Shown: positions 7,931 through 16,261, counted from the first letter of the stretch. The stretch is 33,442 nucleotides of DNA from an uncultured Mollicutes bacterium (GCA_900550145.1 URRF01000014.1:1-33442); one strand, 5' to 3'. Numbers and translations are program-made. Notes: a model not told the origin generated them from the letters alone.

Positions 7931-7959
7931 ATTATATCACTAAATTCCTTATATTTCAA
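7931..7959 (-). promoter_or_regulatory. Sigma-A type promoter of rpsU-yqeY
   Basis: TTGAAA (7954-7959) and TATAAT (7931-7936) on the minus strand are spaced by exactly 17 bases, with TGA just before the -10 box (extended -10). Confidence 0.85.
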
Positions 7960-7984
7960 CATATTTTACAAAAAGTATTGAAAA

Positions 7985-8015
7985 AATTAAAAAAACAAGA
8001 ATGGTTTTTTTAATT
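7985..8015 (-). terminator. AT-rich terminator between the BRO-N remnant and rpsU
   Basis: A perfect 12-bp inverted repeat (AATTAAAAAAAC / GTTTTTTTAATT) with a 7-base loop is followed on the minus strand by TTTTC. The stem has only one G-C pair, so its strength is uncertain. Confidence 0.6.
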
Positions 8016-8072
8016 TAACTCAGTTATTCCTACATCAACATAAAAATCATAATTATTTTAATAATAAATATA

Positions 8073-8441
8073 TTATATTTTACCATTTTCTAAATCTTTT
8101 CTTGCATTACCAGCAATTTTACCACCACATCTTGCAACTTCAGTGTTTTCATCATAACCCTTTGTTCTATATAAATCTATTGCTATTTGAACACTTATAG
8201 ATGGATCAAATGCTTCATCTATTCTCTCACTACCTAATTTTGTTAGCCATTGTTTAATTGGCTCTGCATTTTTACTAGAAACTGATTCAATAATTCTAAA
8301 CATTCCTTCAATATCAACAACACTTATATAATATTTTTCATCTTCTTCATCCCATACAGTTCTAATTGTTTCATTATTAAATATTTTATTTACTAAATGA
8401 ATTCTATCTTGTCCCATAATAATAAAATATATAACTACCAT
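8073..8441 (-). pseudogene. Decayed BRO-N/DinD-like protein with internal deletions
   Basis: Segments match remembered BRO-N/DinD-like proteins, but in shortened order. Residues 26-44 (IRTVWDEEDEKYYISVVDI) match the BRO-N start. Residues 46-96 (FRIIESV..KAEP-like..KQWLTKLGSERIDEAFDP..YRTKGY) match a region normally about 45 residues further on. Residues 97-118 match the extreme C-terminal GGKxAGNARK tail, normally about 100 residues later. Two in-frame deletions explain this. No ribosome site precedes either ATG (codon 1 or codon 9), which also suggests decay. Intact relatives are about 270 residues and occur as mobile or phage-associated accessory genes. It could instead be a deliberate mini-form. 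Confidence 0.6.
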
Positions 8442-8497
8442 TATTATTCTAGAAAAGTACTGTATTTCCCTTAAATTTATAATATATATTTCAATCT

Positions 8498-10021
8498 CTA
8501 CCCAATATATGTAATTTTAGCATATCCATTCCCAATTTTAGCACATTTCTCTTTTGCTGTTTCACTAGTACATGTTGTAGATACTGTTTTGGTTAATAAA
8601 TCAGATGAAGTAGTACAATTATAACAATACATAGTTTTTGTAATACCTTGTAATGTTAAAAGTGATGTATTCCCTATATAACCTGAACCACCACCTGCAC
8701 CAGATTGATTACTAGCTCCTCCTCCATAAAAGCCAGAACCACCACCTGCAGAATAATAATTTCCATTTCCACCAAGTCCAAAAGAACCTTCTGAACCACG
8801 AACTATATTATTGATTTTAGAACTAGTAGCACTTCCTCCATCAGTTTGAGAACCACCCTTACCAAATTCATAATCACTCTGGGTTGAAGTGCCATCCATA
8901 CCAACATAACCTCCACCAGAACCACCATTACCGGCATAAACTGAAGAATTAACTGTTTGATAAGAAACACCACCACCTCCGCCTCCTACAATCAAAATAG
9001 AAGATATATTATTTGATAAATTTTTTAGTAATCCAGAAGAAGTAGCAATATGTGTTGCACCACCACCTCCAGTGGAATAAACTGGATTATTGCTTCCAGC
9101 ACCTCTACCTCCCCCATTAAATCCTCCTTCACAATATTGTTTATTACAAGCATCATTTCCATAACCACCAACATTAATATACAACCACGTACCAGCATTT
9201 AAATAAACAACACCAGTAGAATAACCTCCATAACCACCAACATAACTATTATAACTTCCTCCTTGTGCACCCCATACTTCTAATTTATAATATCCATCTA
9301 ATTTTGATATATAAATTTGTTCATCTGATGTATAATCAAAACTTTTATCTAGTTCTAAAACCACTACTTTTCTTTTTAATATTTTTCCATTAAAATCATA
9401 ATACATGTAATATGTGCCCTCTTCATTTGAATTAAAACTTGGTTCCCATGTTATAGTTGGAACTACACCGCTTTCACTTATATAACCTGGTTCTTTAAAA
9501 GTACCACCTAATTTTACATATGTAATATATTCATTTTCTGCATCTCCCACTAACCTTATATTATCATCTATTACCTTAATATTTGCATATTCACTGCCAT
9601 TTACTTGCACAAGTAATATTAAGCCAGATGTTTTTATTGTATTAATATATTTTCTCAATATAACATTAAAATTAGGAAATGTCTTATCTTCAATACTCAT
9701 ATCTATCAAATACAATTTATCAACTGAATATTCTTTCTTTATCGCATCAAAATAATCAGTTTCATATTCCTGAATATTTGTTATATCTGCATATCCATTA
9801 TTTAATGTTATCGAATCATAACTTACACCCTTATTATCAAAATATTTTTTTATATTTGAAAGTGCATTAATTGCATTTATAGTATTATATCTCTCCTCTT
9901 GTTTATAATTAGTATAAACATGTGAAAATATCTTAAATACTCCTAAAAGTACAACCGACACGACCGCTATTACAACCATTGTTTCAGATAGAAAAAAACC
10001 ATTTTTATCCTCTTTTTTCAC
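8498..10021 (-). CDS. Pilin-anchored Ig-like and glycine-rich surface protein (507 aa)
   Basis: From the GTG at 10019-10021, preceded by GAGGTGATT, the protein starts MKKEDKNGFFLSETMVVIAV, a prepilin leader with cleavage at G|F and Glu at +5, then a membrane helix. Residues about 145-225 form a DUF5011/Ig-like repeat (VKLGGTFKEPGY ... EEGTYYMYYDFNGK). Residues about 230-507 are a glycine-rich beta domain starting with YKLEVWGAQGGS and containing many GGGG and GxGG runs, like the glycine-rich domain of ALK-type and bacterial adhesin proteins. The final segment holds four cysteines. It is probably an exported adhesin displayed through the pilus machinery. Its promoter overlaps that of the divergent PilB gene. 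Confidence 0.75.
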   Translation of the reverse strand: MKKEDKNGFFLSETMVVIAVVSVVLLGVFKIFSHVYTNYKQEERYNTINAINALSNIKKYFDNKGVSYDSITLNNGYADITNIQEYETDYFDAIKKEYSVDKLYLIDMSIEDKTFPNFNVILRKYINTIKTSGLILLVQVNGSEYANIKVIDDNIRLVGDAENEYITYVKLGGTFKEPGYISESGVVPTITWEPSFNSNEEGTYYMYYDFNGKILKRKVVVLELDKSFDYTSDEQIYISKLDGYYKLEVWGAQGGSYNSYVGGYGGYSTGVVYLNAGTWLYINVGGYGNDACNKQYCEGGFNGGGRGAGSNNPVYSTGGGGATHIATSSGLLKNLSNNISSILIVGGGGGGVSYQTVNSSVYAGNGGSGGGYVGMDGTSTQSDYEFGKGGSQTDGGSATSSKINNIVRGSEGSFGLGGNGNYYSAGGGSGFYGGGASNQSGAGGGSGYIGNTSLLTLQGITKTMYCYNCTTSSDLLTKTVSTTCTSETAKEKCAKIGNGYAKITYIG

Positions 10022-10039
10022 AATAATCACCTCAAAATG

Positions 10040-10068
10040 TTGATATTATCTTTATAATATTATATAAT
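10040..10068 (+). promoter_or_regulatory. Promoter of the PilB-type ATPase gene
   Basis: TTGATA (10040-10045) and TATAAT (10063-10068) are 17 bases apart on the plus strand. It interlocks with the divergent promoter at 10059-10087. Confidence 0.7.
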
Positions 10069-10087
10069 ACTTTTGTGATAATTACAA
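10059..10087 (-). promoter_or_regulatory. Promoter of the glycine-rich pilin gene
   Basis: TTGTAA (10082-10087) and TATAAT (10059-10064) on the minus strand are 17 bases apart. The -10 box shares two bases with the -10 box of the opposing promoter. Confidence 0.65.
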
Positions 10088-10112
10088 TAAAGAATAAAAT
10101 GGAGGATAAAAT

Positions 10113-11531
10113 ATGATAAAAACTTTCGACTATGAGAAGTTACCAATAGTTGAAGTAGTAAATGAGATATTATATGATGCTTCCAAAAGAGGAGCTAGTG
10201 ATATCCATTTTGATCCTGAAGAAGAAGAAATGGTAGTTAGAATTCGTATTGATGGACAATTAATGAATTATACAACTATACCCAATACTTTAAAAAAGAA
10301 TTTAATTACCCGTATTAAAATTATATCTGGTATGAATATAACAGAAGTAAGATTACCACAAGATGGTGCTATAAAGCAAACTATAAAAGATGTTAATCTA
10401 GACCTTCGTGTATCTTCCCTACCCACTAATGAAGGTGAAAAAATTGTTATTCGTATATTAGATTATTCCATGAGTTTAAAAGGAATAGAATATTTAGGAT
10501 TCAGCGAAAGAAACTTCAAAAAAATAAGTAAATTAATTAATATACCGTCAGGAATAATATTAATTACAGGTGCTACTGGTAGTGGTAAATCAACTACAGT
10601 ATATTCTATTTTACAAAAACTAAATAGAACTGAAACTAATATTATTACAGTTGAAGATCCGATAGAAATGAACATAAAAGGAATAAATCAGGTACAAGTT
10701 AATAGTGAAATCGGTCTTACATTCGCTAATGTCCTTCGTTCTATATTAAGACAGGACCCAGATATTATAATGATAGGTGAAATTCGTGATAATGAAACAG
10801 CAAGAATTGCGGTTAGAGCATCTATAACAGGTCATTTAGTATTATCTACAATACATACTAATAACTCATTAAATACCATTGAACGTTTACTAGATATGGA
10901 AGTCGAAAGATATTTACTTGCTAGTGCACTTGAAGGAATTATTTCACAAAAGCTAGCAAGAAAACTATGTGATAAATGTAAAAGAAAAAGACCTACTAAT
11001 GATTATGAAAAAGAAATATTTCAAAAAGTATTCGGAATGCAAGTAAATGAAATTTATACAGCAGTCGGATGCGAAGAATGTGGAAATGGATATAAAGGTC
11101 GTATTGCTATACATGAAGTACTTTTAATAACACAAGAAATAAGAGATGCAATATCTAATAACATGCCAAAAGATAAATTACGTACCTTAGTATATAATAG
11201 TGACGTTAATACATTACTTCAAGACGGACTCGAAAAAGTTATCAATGGTTATACTACTTTTGAAGAAGTTATTAAGCTAATCGAACTTGATGATGACATA
11301 GAAGATAGAAAGAATGGTACAGCTTCTTATAAATATGATTTAAATAAAGCACTTGAACAAACTAAACTTTCTAACAATACTGTAGAACATACAAATCAAG
11401 TAATACAGCAACCAGTACAACAAACACCGCAACAAGTAACAGCAAATACACAACAACAAGCACCTATTACAGATGAACAATTATTTAAAGATGATAATCC
11501 ACTTGATAGTACTCAAATTTTAGACATTTAA
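10113..11531 (+). CDS. pilB: PilB/GspE-type assembly ATPase, short form (472 aa)
   Basis: This hexameric ATPase powers pilus or type II pseudopilus assembly at the inner face of the membrane. Visible are the N2 domain (GASDIHFDP near residue 27), Walker A GATGSGKST (153-161), the Asp box ITVEDPIE, Walker B IIMIGEIRD, the His box TGHLVLSTIHTN, and the zinc cysteines CDKC (286/289) and CEEC (320/323). It lacks the N-terminal MshEN/GspE-N domain of full-length PilB. It gains a C-terminal tail from about residue 396 rich in Gln, Thr and Asn. The start follows TGGAGG. No pilC or pilD lies in the window; it probably serves the pseudopilins at 1-550 and 8498. Confidence 0.93.
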   Translation: MIKTFDYEKLPIVEVVNEILYDASKRGASDIHFDPEEEEMVVRIRIDGQLMNYTTIPNTLKKNLITRIKIISGMNITEVRLPQDGAIKQTIKDVNLDLRVSSLPTNEGEKIVIRILDYSMSLKGIEYLGFSERNFKKISKLINIPSGIILITGATGSGKSTTVYSILQKLNRTETNIITVEDPIEMNIKGINQVQVNSEIGLTFANVLRSILRQDPDIIMIGEIRDNETARIAVRASITGHLVLSTIHTNNSLNTIERLLDMEVERYLLASALEGIISQKLARKLCDKCKRKRPTNDYEKEIFQKVFGMQVNEIYTAVGCEECGNGYKGRIAIHEVLLITQEIRDAISNNMPKDKLRTLVYNSDVNTLLQDGLEKVINGYTTFEEVIKLIELDDDIEDRKNGTASYKYDLNKALEQTKLSNNTVEHTNQVIQQPVQQTPQQVTANTQQQAPITDEQLFKDDNPLDSTQILDI

Positions 11532-11536
11532 AAAGT

Positions 11537-11561
11537 AAATGTAGACACACGGGCTACATTT
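11537..11561 (+). terminator. Intrinsic terminator after pilB
   Basis: AAATGTAG pairs with CTACATTT over a nine-base loop, followed by a run of T, starting a few bases after the pilB stop codon. Confidence 0.85.
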
Positions 11562-11773
11562 TTTTGTGCAATAATATTTATAAGAAAAAGATATATATGA
11601 ATTAATCTTGCATTCTGATTAAGAATTCCATACATCTAACGAATACAAAGACATATGTTAATCATATTGAATGACTAGAAAAGTCACTCCAATAGAGAGT
11701 TAGCATTCACTTTTAAAAGTAGAAGATTGAATATTATTTTATAACACAACTAAGCTAAAATCAAATTATCTAA
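11562..11773. other. Gene-free stretch between pilB and the bacteriocin operon
   Basis: No open frame with a ribosome site is found on either strand. It contains a small hairpin near 11670-11690 (TGACT-AGAAA-AGTCA, with ATTG/CAAT outside) and a 12-base palindrome ACTTTTAAAAGT near 11710. I see no immunity-protein gene here, although this is where one might be expected. Confidence 0.5.
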
Positions 11774-11799
11774 AAAAGAGAAAAATAAATTTCTCTTTT
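11774..11799 (-). terminator. Terminator of the bacteriocin operon
   Basis: AAAAGAGAAA pairs with TTTCTCTTTT (10 bp) over a six-base loop. On the minus strand the stem ends in a run of six T. It lies about 70 bases after the stop of the last precursor gene. Confidence 0.8.
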
Positions 11800-11869
11800 A
11801 ATATACATATTTTTAACTAATATCTACAGAATGGAATAAATACATAAAATTGAATCAGGGTTCATTTTT

Positions 11870-12028
11870 TTAACATGATTTTCCATAGATTAATGTTCTT
11901 ATTGTATTACCCAAAATTTGTCCTAAACCATATAAATACTTAAATCCAGTTATAATACTAGTTAAAAGTGCACCATTCATATCTCCTGCATTTATATAAT
12001 ATAATTCTTCTTTTGTTAGTTCTCTCAT
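11870..12028 (-). CDS. Bacteriocin precursor peptide B, double-glycine-type leader (52 aa)
   Basis: The product starts MRELTKEELYYINAG, a C39-type leader (LTKEEL-x-x-IN-[GA]-G), with cleavage predicted after Gly15. The mature part is 37 residues: a hydrophobic, glycine-containing helix starting DMNGALLTSIITG, with a GxxxG motif at residues 36-40 (GQILG), a basic end and a C-terminal Cys52. GxxxG motifs are typical of two-peptide class IIb bacteriocins, where they mediate helix pairing. Its ATG shares a base with the stop of precursor A (TAATG), with AGGAGG upstream, so the two are made together. No homologue is recognised by name. Confidence 0.85.
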   Translation of the reverse strand: MRELTKEELYYINAGDMNGALLTSIITGFKYLYGLGQILGNTIRTLIYGKSC

Positions 12029-12177
12029 TACCCCTCCTTAACACATTCCTTTTGATTTACAAATCCATCTATAATTCCAATTATAAATGAAATTAATCCG
12101 CCAAATAAAAATACCTTAGATCCAAACGAAATTCCACCATTTATCTCATTCATTTCTTCTTTTGTTAAACTTATCAT
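12028..12177 (-). CDS. Bacteriocin precursor peptide A, double-glycine leader (49 aa)
   Basis: The product starts MISLTKEEMNEINGG, a classical double-glycine leader with cleavage expected after Gly15. The mature 34-residue peptide begins ISFGSKVFLFGG, continues as a hydrophobic helix with a GxxxG motif at residues 34-38 (GIIDG), and ends in a polar tail with Cys45. The leader is nearly the same pattern as that of precursor B. The ribosome site AGGAGG lies inside the last codons of the exporter gene, whose stop is one base away, so exporter and peptide are translationally coupled. Together with peptide B it is a likely two-peptide bacteriocin. Confidence 0.87.
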   Translation of the reverse strand: MISLTKEEMNEINGGISFGSKVFLFGGLISFIIGIIDGFVNQKECVKEG

Positions 12178-12178
12178 T

Positions 12179-14194
12179 TTATACCTCCTTTATTTCATTT
12201 AAATTTATTACCCTATCAAACAACTTTATACACTTAGTCCTATGCGTTATATAAATTATTGTCTTATCCTTAAAATTATCCATTATATTTTTTAATATTT
12301 CTACTTCTTCAGCTTCTTCCATTCCATTTAAAGCTTCATCTAAAATCAAAATATTACTATTTCTAAGCAAAACTCTAGATATTATTAATTTCTGTTTTTC
12401 ACCCTTACTCAAATTTTCACCATTTTCAAATATCATACTATCCATAGACATTTTTTTTAAACTAATAACCCTATCCATTTTTGTTATTTTTAATATTTTA
12501 TCTATATCACAAACATTTTCACTACCACATACTAAATTATTATATAAGGTATCATTAAATAATAATTCTTCTTGAGATACATAAGTTATATATTTACCAA
12601 TATCTATATTATTTATATCAACACAACCAACATATATAGTTCCATCTAAAGTTTCATACGTCTTATTTAAAAGTTTAAACAAAGTTGATTTACCGCATCC
12701 ACTAGGACCTACTACTGCCAATTTTTCCCTATCTTTTATTTTCAAATTAATAGAGTTTAATACATTATTTAATCCATCATAAGAAAATGTTAAATTCTTA
12801 AATTCAATATCAAATTTACTTACCTCTATTTTCTCATAACAAGATTTTTTAAAACCATATATCTCAGATATTCTTTTTAATGCATTAATACCATTCTTCA
12901 CAATTGGATTTAGTTCACATAAATCCTTAAGCGGTTCTATAAAATATAAAATTAGTGAATTAAATAATATCAAATCACTTATTTCCAATATTCCCTTATC
13001 AATATAAGAAGCACCAAAATATAAAATCAAATTCATACCAATAAACAGTATTAAGTTCTTAATAAATTGTTCAATCAAATACAATCTTTCATAATTATTT
13101 CTATCAAATATATATTTCATATAATTTGATTTATATTTCTCATGTTCAATAGATTCAATATTCAAATTCTTAATAGTAGCTATATTCTTTATATTACTAA
13201 CTAATATCTCATTATTTAATGACTTATTATCTTGATTCAATCTTATCAACTTTCTACTTTTTTTACCAAAAAGAAGCATTACTAATACATATAAAATAAC
13301 AACTATAACAAATATTAAAAATAATTTCTTATTTATATTTAATAATATCAAAGTAGATACAACTAACAAAACAGTATTAACTGGTATTAATAATAATACC
13401 TTTATAAAAAATTCTTTTACATAACTTATATCCTGAATTTTTGTTATAATATCTCCTATAGTTCTACTATTATAGTAATAGTTTGGGAGTAATAATAATT
13501 TCTTATGGCCATCTAAATTAAGAAACAAATCTATATCATTATCCATTTTTATAATTAAATTATTTCTAATAAAACCAATAATTTCTTTCATAAATAAAAT
13601 AATCAAAAATGCAATAAATACTAATAATAAATTCTTACTTTCTAATAAAATCTTAAAATAAAAATTATTTACTATTGCTAATATTATAGAGATAAAACAC
13701 AATATTACTATCATAAAATACAAATACTTATTTCTTGAAAATATATTTTTAAGCAAATTAGGAATTTTATTTTCTACAACATCTAATTTCCTATATGGAA
13801 TAAGTTCTATTACAATTCCATTCCATATTTCCTTAAATTTATCAACCCTATACCTTTCATGTCCCTTATCCGGATCAAAGACATAAACATAATTTTTATC
13901 TATTTTCTTTATAATAATATAATGATTATATCCATTATTTAATGTAACATGACATATTAATGGAATACATAATTCTTTAATATTATCTAAATCACACTTA
14001 ATACCTCTAGCAGTAAATCCCAATTTACTTGCAGCATTTACAATATTTAAAGCACTAATACCATTCGTATCACACTTAGTTAAATATCTAATATTTTCAA
14101 AATCATTTTTTCCCCCATAATATTCAACTATAGAAAGCAAACATGCAACACCACAATCTTTTGAATTATGCTGATACACTCCTTTTAATCTCAT
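12179..14194 (-). CDS. Bacteriocin-processing ABC exporter with C39 peptidase domain (671 aa)
   Basis: One polypeptide cleaves double-glycine leaders in the cytoplasm and exports the peptide. Residues 1-135 are a C39 peptidase: Gln8, Cys14 (in SKDCGVACLL), His91 and Asp107 form the expected oxyanion hole and catalytic triad. Residues about 155-420 hold six membrane helices. The nucleotide-binding domain has Walker A GPSGCGKST at about 495-503, a signature LSKGEKQK and Walker B ILILDEA. The length is normal for the LagD/ComA class. The gene is followed at once by two precursor genes, which are its likely substrates. The ATG is preceded by AGGGAGTGATAAT. I found no accessory HlyD-like gene. Confidence 0.95.
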   Translation of the reverse strand: MRLKGVYQHNSKDCGVACLLSIVEYYGGKNDFENIRYLTKCDTNGISALNIVNAASKLGFTARGIKCDLDNIKELCIPLICHVTLNNGYNHYIIIKKIDKNYVYVFDPDKGHERYRVDKFKEIWNGIVIELIPYRKLDVVENKIPNLLKNIFSRNKYLYFMIVILCFISIILAIVNNFYFKILLESKNLLLVFIAFLIILFMKEIIGFIRNNLIIKMDNDIDLFLNLDGHKKLLLLPNYYYNSRTIGDIITKIQDISYVKEFFIKVLLLIPVNTVLLVVSTLILLNINKKLFLIFVIVVILYVLVMLLFGKKSRKLIRLNQDNKSLNNEILVSNIKNIATIKNLNIESIEHEKYKSNYMKYIFDRNNYERLYLIEQFIKNLILFIGMNLILYFGASYIDKGILEISDLILFNSLILYFIEPLKDLCELNPIVKNGINALKRISEIYGFKKSCYEKIEVSKFDIEFKNLTFSYDGLNNVLNSINLKIKDREKLAVVGPSGCGKSTLFKLLNKTYETLDGTIYVGCVDINNIDIGKYITYVSQEELLFNDTLYNNLVCGSENVCDIDKILKITKMDRVISLKKMSMDSMIFENGENLSKGEKQKLIISRVLLRNSNILILDEALNGMEEAEEVEILKNIMDNFKDKTIIYITHRTKCIKLFDRVINLNEIKEV

Positions 14195-14205
14195 ATTATC
14201 ACTCC

Positions 14206-14221
14206 CTAATAGTAATATTAG
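14206..14221 (-). promoter_or_regulatory. Small inverted repeat before the bacteriocin exporter gene
   Basis: CTAATA and TATTAG flank a four-base centre, ending a few bases upstream of the exporter ribosome site. It could be an operator or a weak mRNA hairpin. I could not identify a convincing -35/-10 pair for this operon. Confidence 0.3.
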
Positions 14222-14255
14222 AGATAACTTTAAAAATCCCCCTATAAAAGAAAAA

Positions 14256-14276
14256 AAATTTCAATTGTTGAAATTT
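14256..14276 (-). terminator. Terminator after the UPF0316 gene
   Basis: AAATTTCAA pairs with TTGAAATTT over a three-base loop, followed on the minus strand by a run of T. It begins directly at the stop codon (14277-14279) of the upstream gene. Confidence 0.75.
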
Positions 14277-14780
14277 TTATTTAAAATAACCGTTTTCTAC
14301 ATATTTAGTTTCATTTACTATTATAAATGCTTCCTTATCATTTTTCTTTATAAGTTCCCTTAAAGCTTTTTCCTTCTTCTTATCAACATTTATAAACAAC
14401 ATATGTTTATGAGCTTCCTCTTCATATCCTGTATAAACAACACTACTCACACCATAACCATGTTCTCTTAAAATCTTTTCTAAATTATTATTATTAGTAA
14501 ATACTTGAACACTAACATTACCAGTTATAAGTTTATCTGAAAGTAATGCTCCAATATAATTACCTGTTGCAAACCCAAGAGAATAAGAAATCGCTATAAA
14601 TATACTATTACTTTCCGTTTGGAGTGCTTCTTTTACAACCAAAAACCAAACTAAAATTTCAAAAAATCCAATCATAGATGAAATTAACTTTTTACCCCTT
14701 ACAACAAACATTGTTCTTATTGTTCCTAAAGATACATCTAATATTCTAACAAAAAATATTTTAAGACATAATATAAACAT
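14277..14780 (-). CDS. UPF0316/DUF2179-type membrane protein (167 aa)
   Basis: The N-terminal half has three membrane helices with the family motif RILDVSLGTIRTMFVVRGKK, then ATGNYIGALLSDKL. The C-terminal half (about residues 90-160) is a soluble DUF2179-like domain with REHGYGVSSVVYTG. It resembles Bacillus YebE and other UPF0316 proteins. Their function is unknown, though the soluble domain may bind a small ligand. The start follows TATAGGAGG. It lies upstream of the bacteriocin exporter but is separated by a terminator, so I do not link them. Confidence 0.88.
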   Translation of the reverse strand: MFILCLKIFFVRILDVSLGTIRTMFVVRGKKLISSMIGFFEILVWFLVVKEALQTESNSIFIAISYSLGFATGNYIGALLSDKLITGNVSVQVFTNNNNLEKILREHGYGVSSVVYTGYEEEAHKHMLFINVDKKKEKALRELIKKNDKEAFIIVNETKYVENGYFK

Positions 14781-14918
14781 AAAATCCTCCTATATAAAAT
14801 AGTTTGCCAAATTATTAAAAATATATTATTATTATTATATCAGATATTTATAAAAATTTGTTATTATAAGAGAATAATAATCACACTTTTATAATATTTT
14901 ATAGTAAAGGGGCTTAAT

Positions 14919-15449
14919 ATGAAAAAATATATACCAAACATTTTAACAACATATAGAATATTTGTAGCACTTTTAATACCATTTTTATTTTTTAAAGGTC
15001 AATATAATACACTATCAATATTATTTGTCATTGCACTTCTCTCTGATTTATTTGATGGTTATTTAGCCAGAAAATGGAATGTTATATCAATCTACGGAAA
15101 AATGGCAGATGCAATAGGAGATAAATTACTTGCATTAAGTGCTTCTACTACATTTATAATAGCCATTAACAAAAACTTTATAATTACTTTAATACTTGAA
15201 TTTATAATAATTATAATTAATTGTACAAAATTTATTGCATCTGGAAATTTAAAAAACAGAGAATTTAATAAAAATAAAAGTTCAATATATGGAAAAATCA
15301 AAACAGTTTTCCTATTTATATCATTATTTATTGGATTTATATCATATAAATATAGCAGTTTCAGCAAATTAATACTTCCATTCATTATCATAACCGCAAT
15401 ATTTCAAGTAATAACAGCAATAAATTATGCCATCAGAAAAGAAGATTAA
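14919..15449 (+). CDS. pgsA: CDP-alcohol phosphatidyltransferase, probable PgsA (176 aa)
   Basis: It probably makes phosphatidylglycerophosphate from CDP-diacylglycerol and glycerol-3-phosphate at the membrane. The CDP-alcohol phosphotransferase motif D-x2-D-G-x2-A-R-x8-G-x3-D-x3-D is complete in SDLFDGYLARKW ... YGKMADAIGDK (about residues 41-70). The N-terminus MKKYIPNILTTYRI is typical of PgsA. The product is slightly shorter than usual. AAAGGGGC precedes the ATG. It is a single-gene unit on the plus strand. Another CDP-alcohol transferase specificity cannot be excluded. Confidence 0.88.
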   Translation: MKKYIPNILTTYRIFVALLIPFLFFKGQYNTLSILFVIALLSDLFDGYLARKWNVISIYGKMADAIGDKLLALSASTTFIIAINKNFIITLILEFIIIIINCTKFIASGNLKNREFNKNKSSIYGKIKTVFLFISLFIGFISYKYSSFSKLILPFIIITAIFQVITAINYAIRKED

Positions 15450-15470
15450 AACTTCACAATGTGAAGTTTT
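15448..15470. terminator. Bidirectional terminator between pgsA and the ZIP gene
   Basis: AAAACTTCAC pairs with GTGAAGTTTT over a three-base loop. Both sides have T-runs, and both genes converge on it; the pgsA stop codon touches the stem. Confidence 0.8.
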
Positions 15471-15472
15471 TA

Positions 15473-16219
15473 TTATTCCAAAAATACACTAACAAATAAT
15501 ATTAAAATTCCTACTATAATACTTGTTATTATCATTTTTTTATCCTTACTTTTAATTAATTTTGGTAAAATTTCAATTATATTTATATACACTAACATTC
15601 CTACTGTTATAGATAACAATAATCCAATTATAAATTCATTTTTAAATACATTATTAAATATGCACATAATAAGTCCACCAACAAAAGTTGACGTTGATAT
15701 CAGAAATATAATTACATTTGATTTTTTCTTATTCGAAAGTGATTTATAAAATGTCGAACTAAGAACCATACCAAGTGGAATATTGTGAAGACCCACACCT
15801 ATACTTAACAATATTCCTAAATTAATCGATGTATTAAACGTATTATATATTGCCATACCTTCTATTATATTATGAAGTATTATAGCTATACTAGACACTA
15901 TTCCAACATGTATTAAATTTGCCTCATCATCATCTTCATGATCAGGTATAAATTTATCTAATATTTTTAATATCAAAAAACCAATAATAGAAAAAAATAA
16001 TATCATAGCAATTGAAATTATACTACTATATTTTTCATTAAATATTTCAAAACTCTCTGGTAACAACTCTAAAAAAATTAAAGACGCCATTACCCCAAAA
16101 GCCATACTCAAAGAAATAACTAAAAACCTTTCTTTATTCTCAAATATATGCATCAAAAATGCACCAATAATTATAAAAAATCCTAAAACTAATGTTAATA
16201 CCAATCCAATAACATTCAT
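15473..16219 (-). CDS. ZIP family metal transporter (248 aa)
   Basis: This is a membrane permease for divalent metals such as zinc, with about eight helices. Two family motifs supply metal ligands: ILHNIIEGMAIYN (His and Glu in helix 4) and GLHNIPLGMVLS (helix 5). A His/Asp-rich loop (PDHEDDDEAN) lies between helices 3 and 4. The length is normal. A ZupT/GufA-like placement is reasonable; the metal cannot be read from sequence. Confidence 0.9.
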   Translation of the reverse strand: MNVIGLVLTLVLGFFIIIGAFLMHIFENKERFLVISLSMAFGVMASLIFLELLPESFEIFNEKYSSIISIAMILFFSIIGFLILKILDKFIPDHEDDDEANLIHVGIVSSIAIILHNIIEGMAIYNTFNTSINLGILLSIGVGLHNIPLGMVLSSTFYKSLSNKKKSNVIIFLISTSTFVGGLIMCIFNNVFKNEFIIGLLLSITVGMLVYINIIEILPKLIKSKDKKMIITSIIVGILILFVSVFLE

Positions 16220-16261
16220 TCATATCACCTAAAAGGTATTATACACTATATTTTCTATTTT

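Noticed and set aside
11560..11640. Minus-strand 35-codon frame starting MYGILN near the bacteriocin operon, as a possible immunity gene
   Set aside because: No ribosome site, lies beyond the operon terminator and runs back through the pilB terminator.
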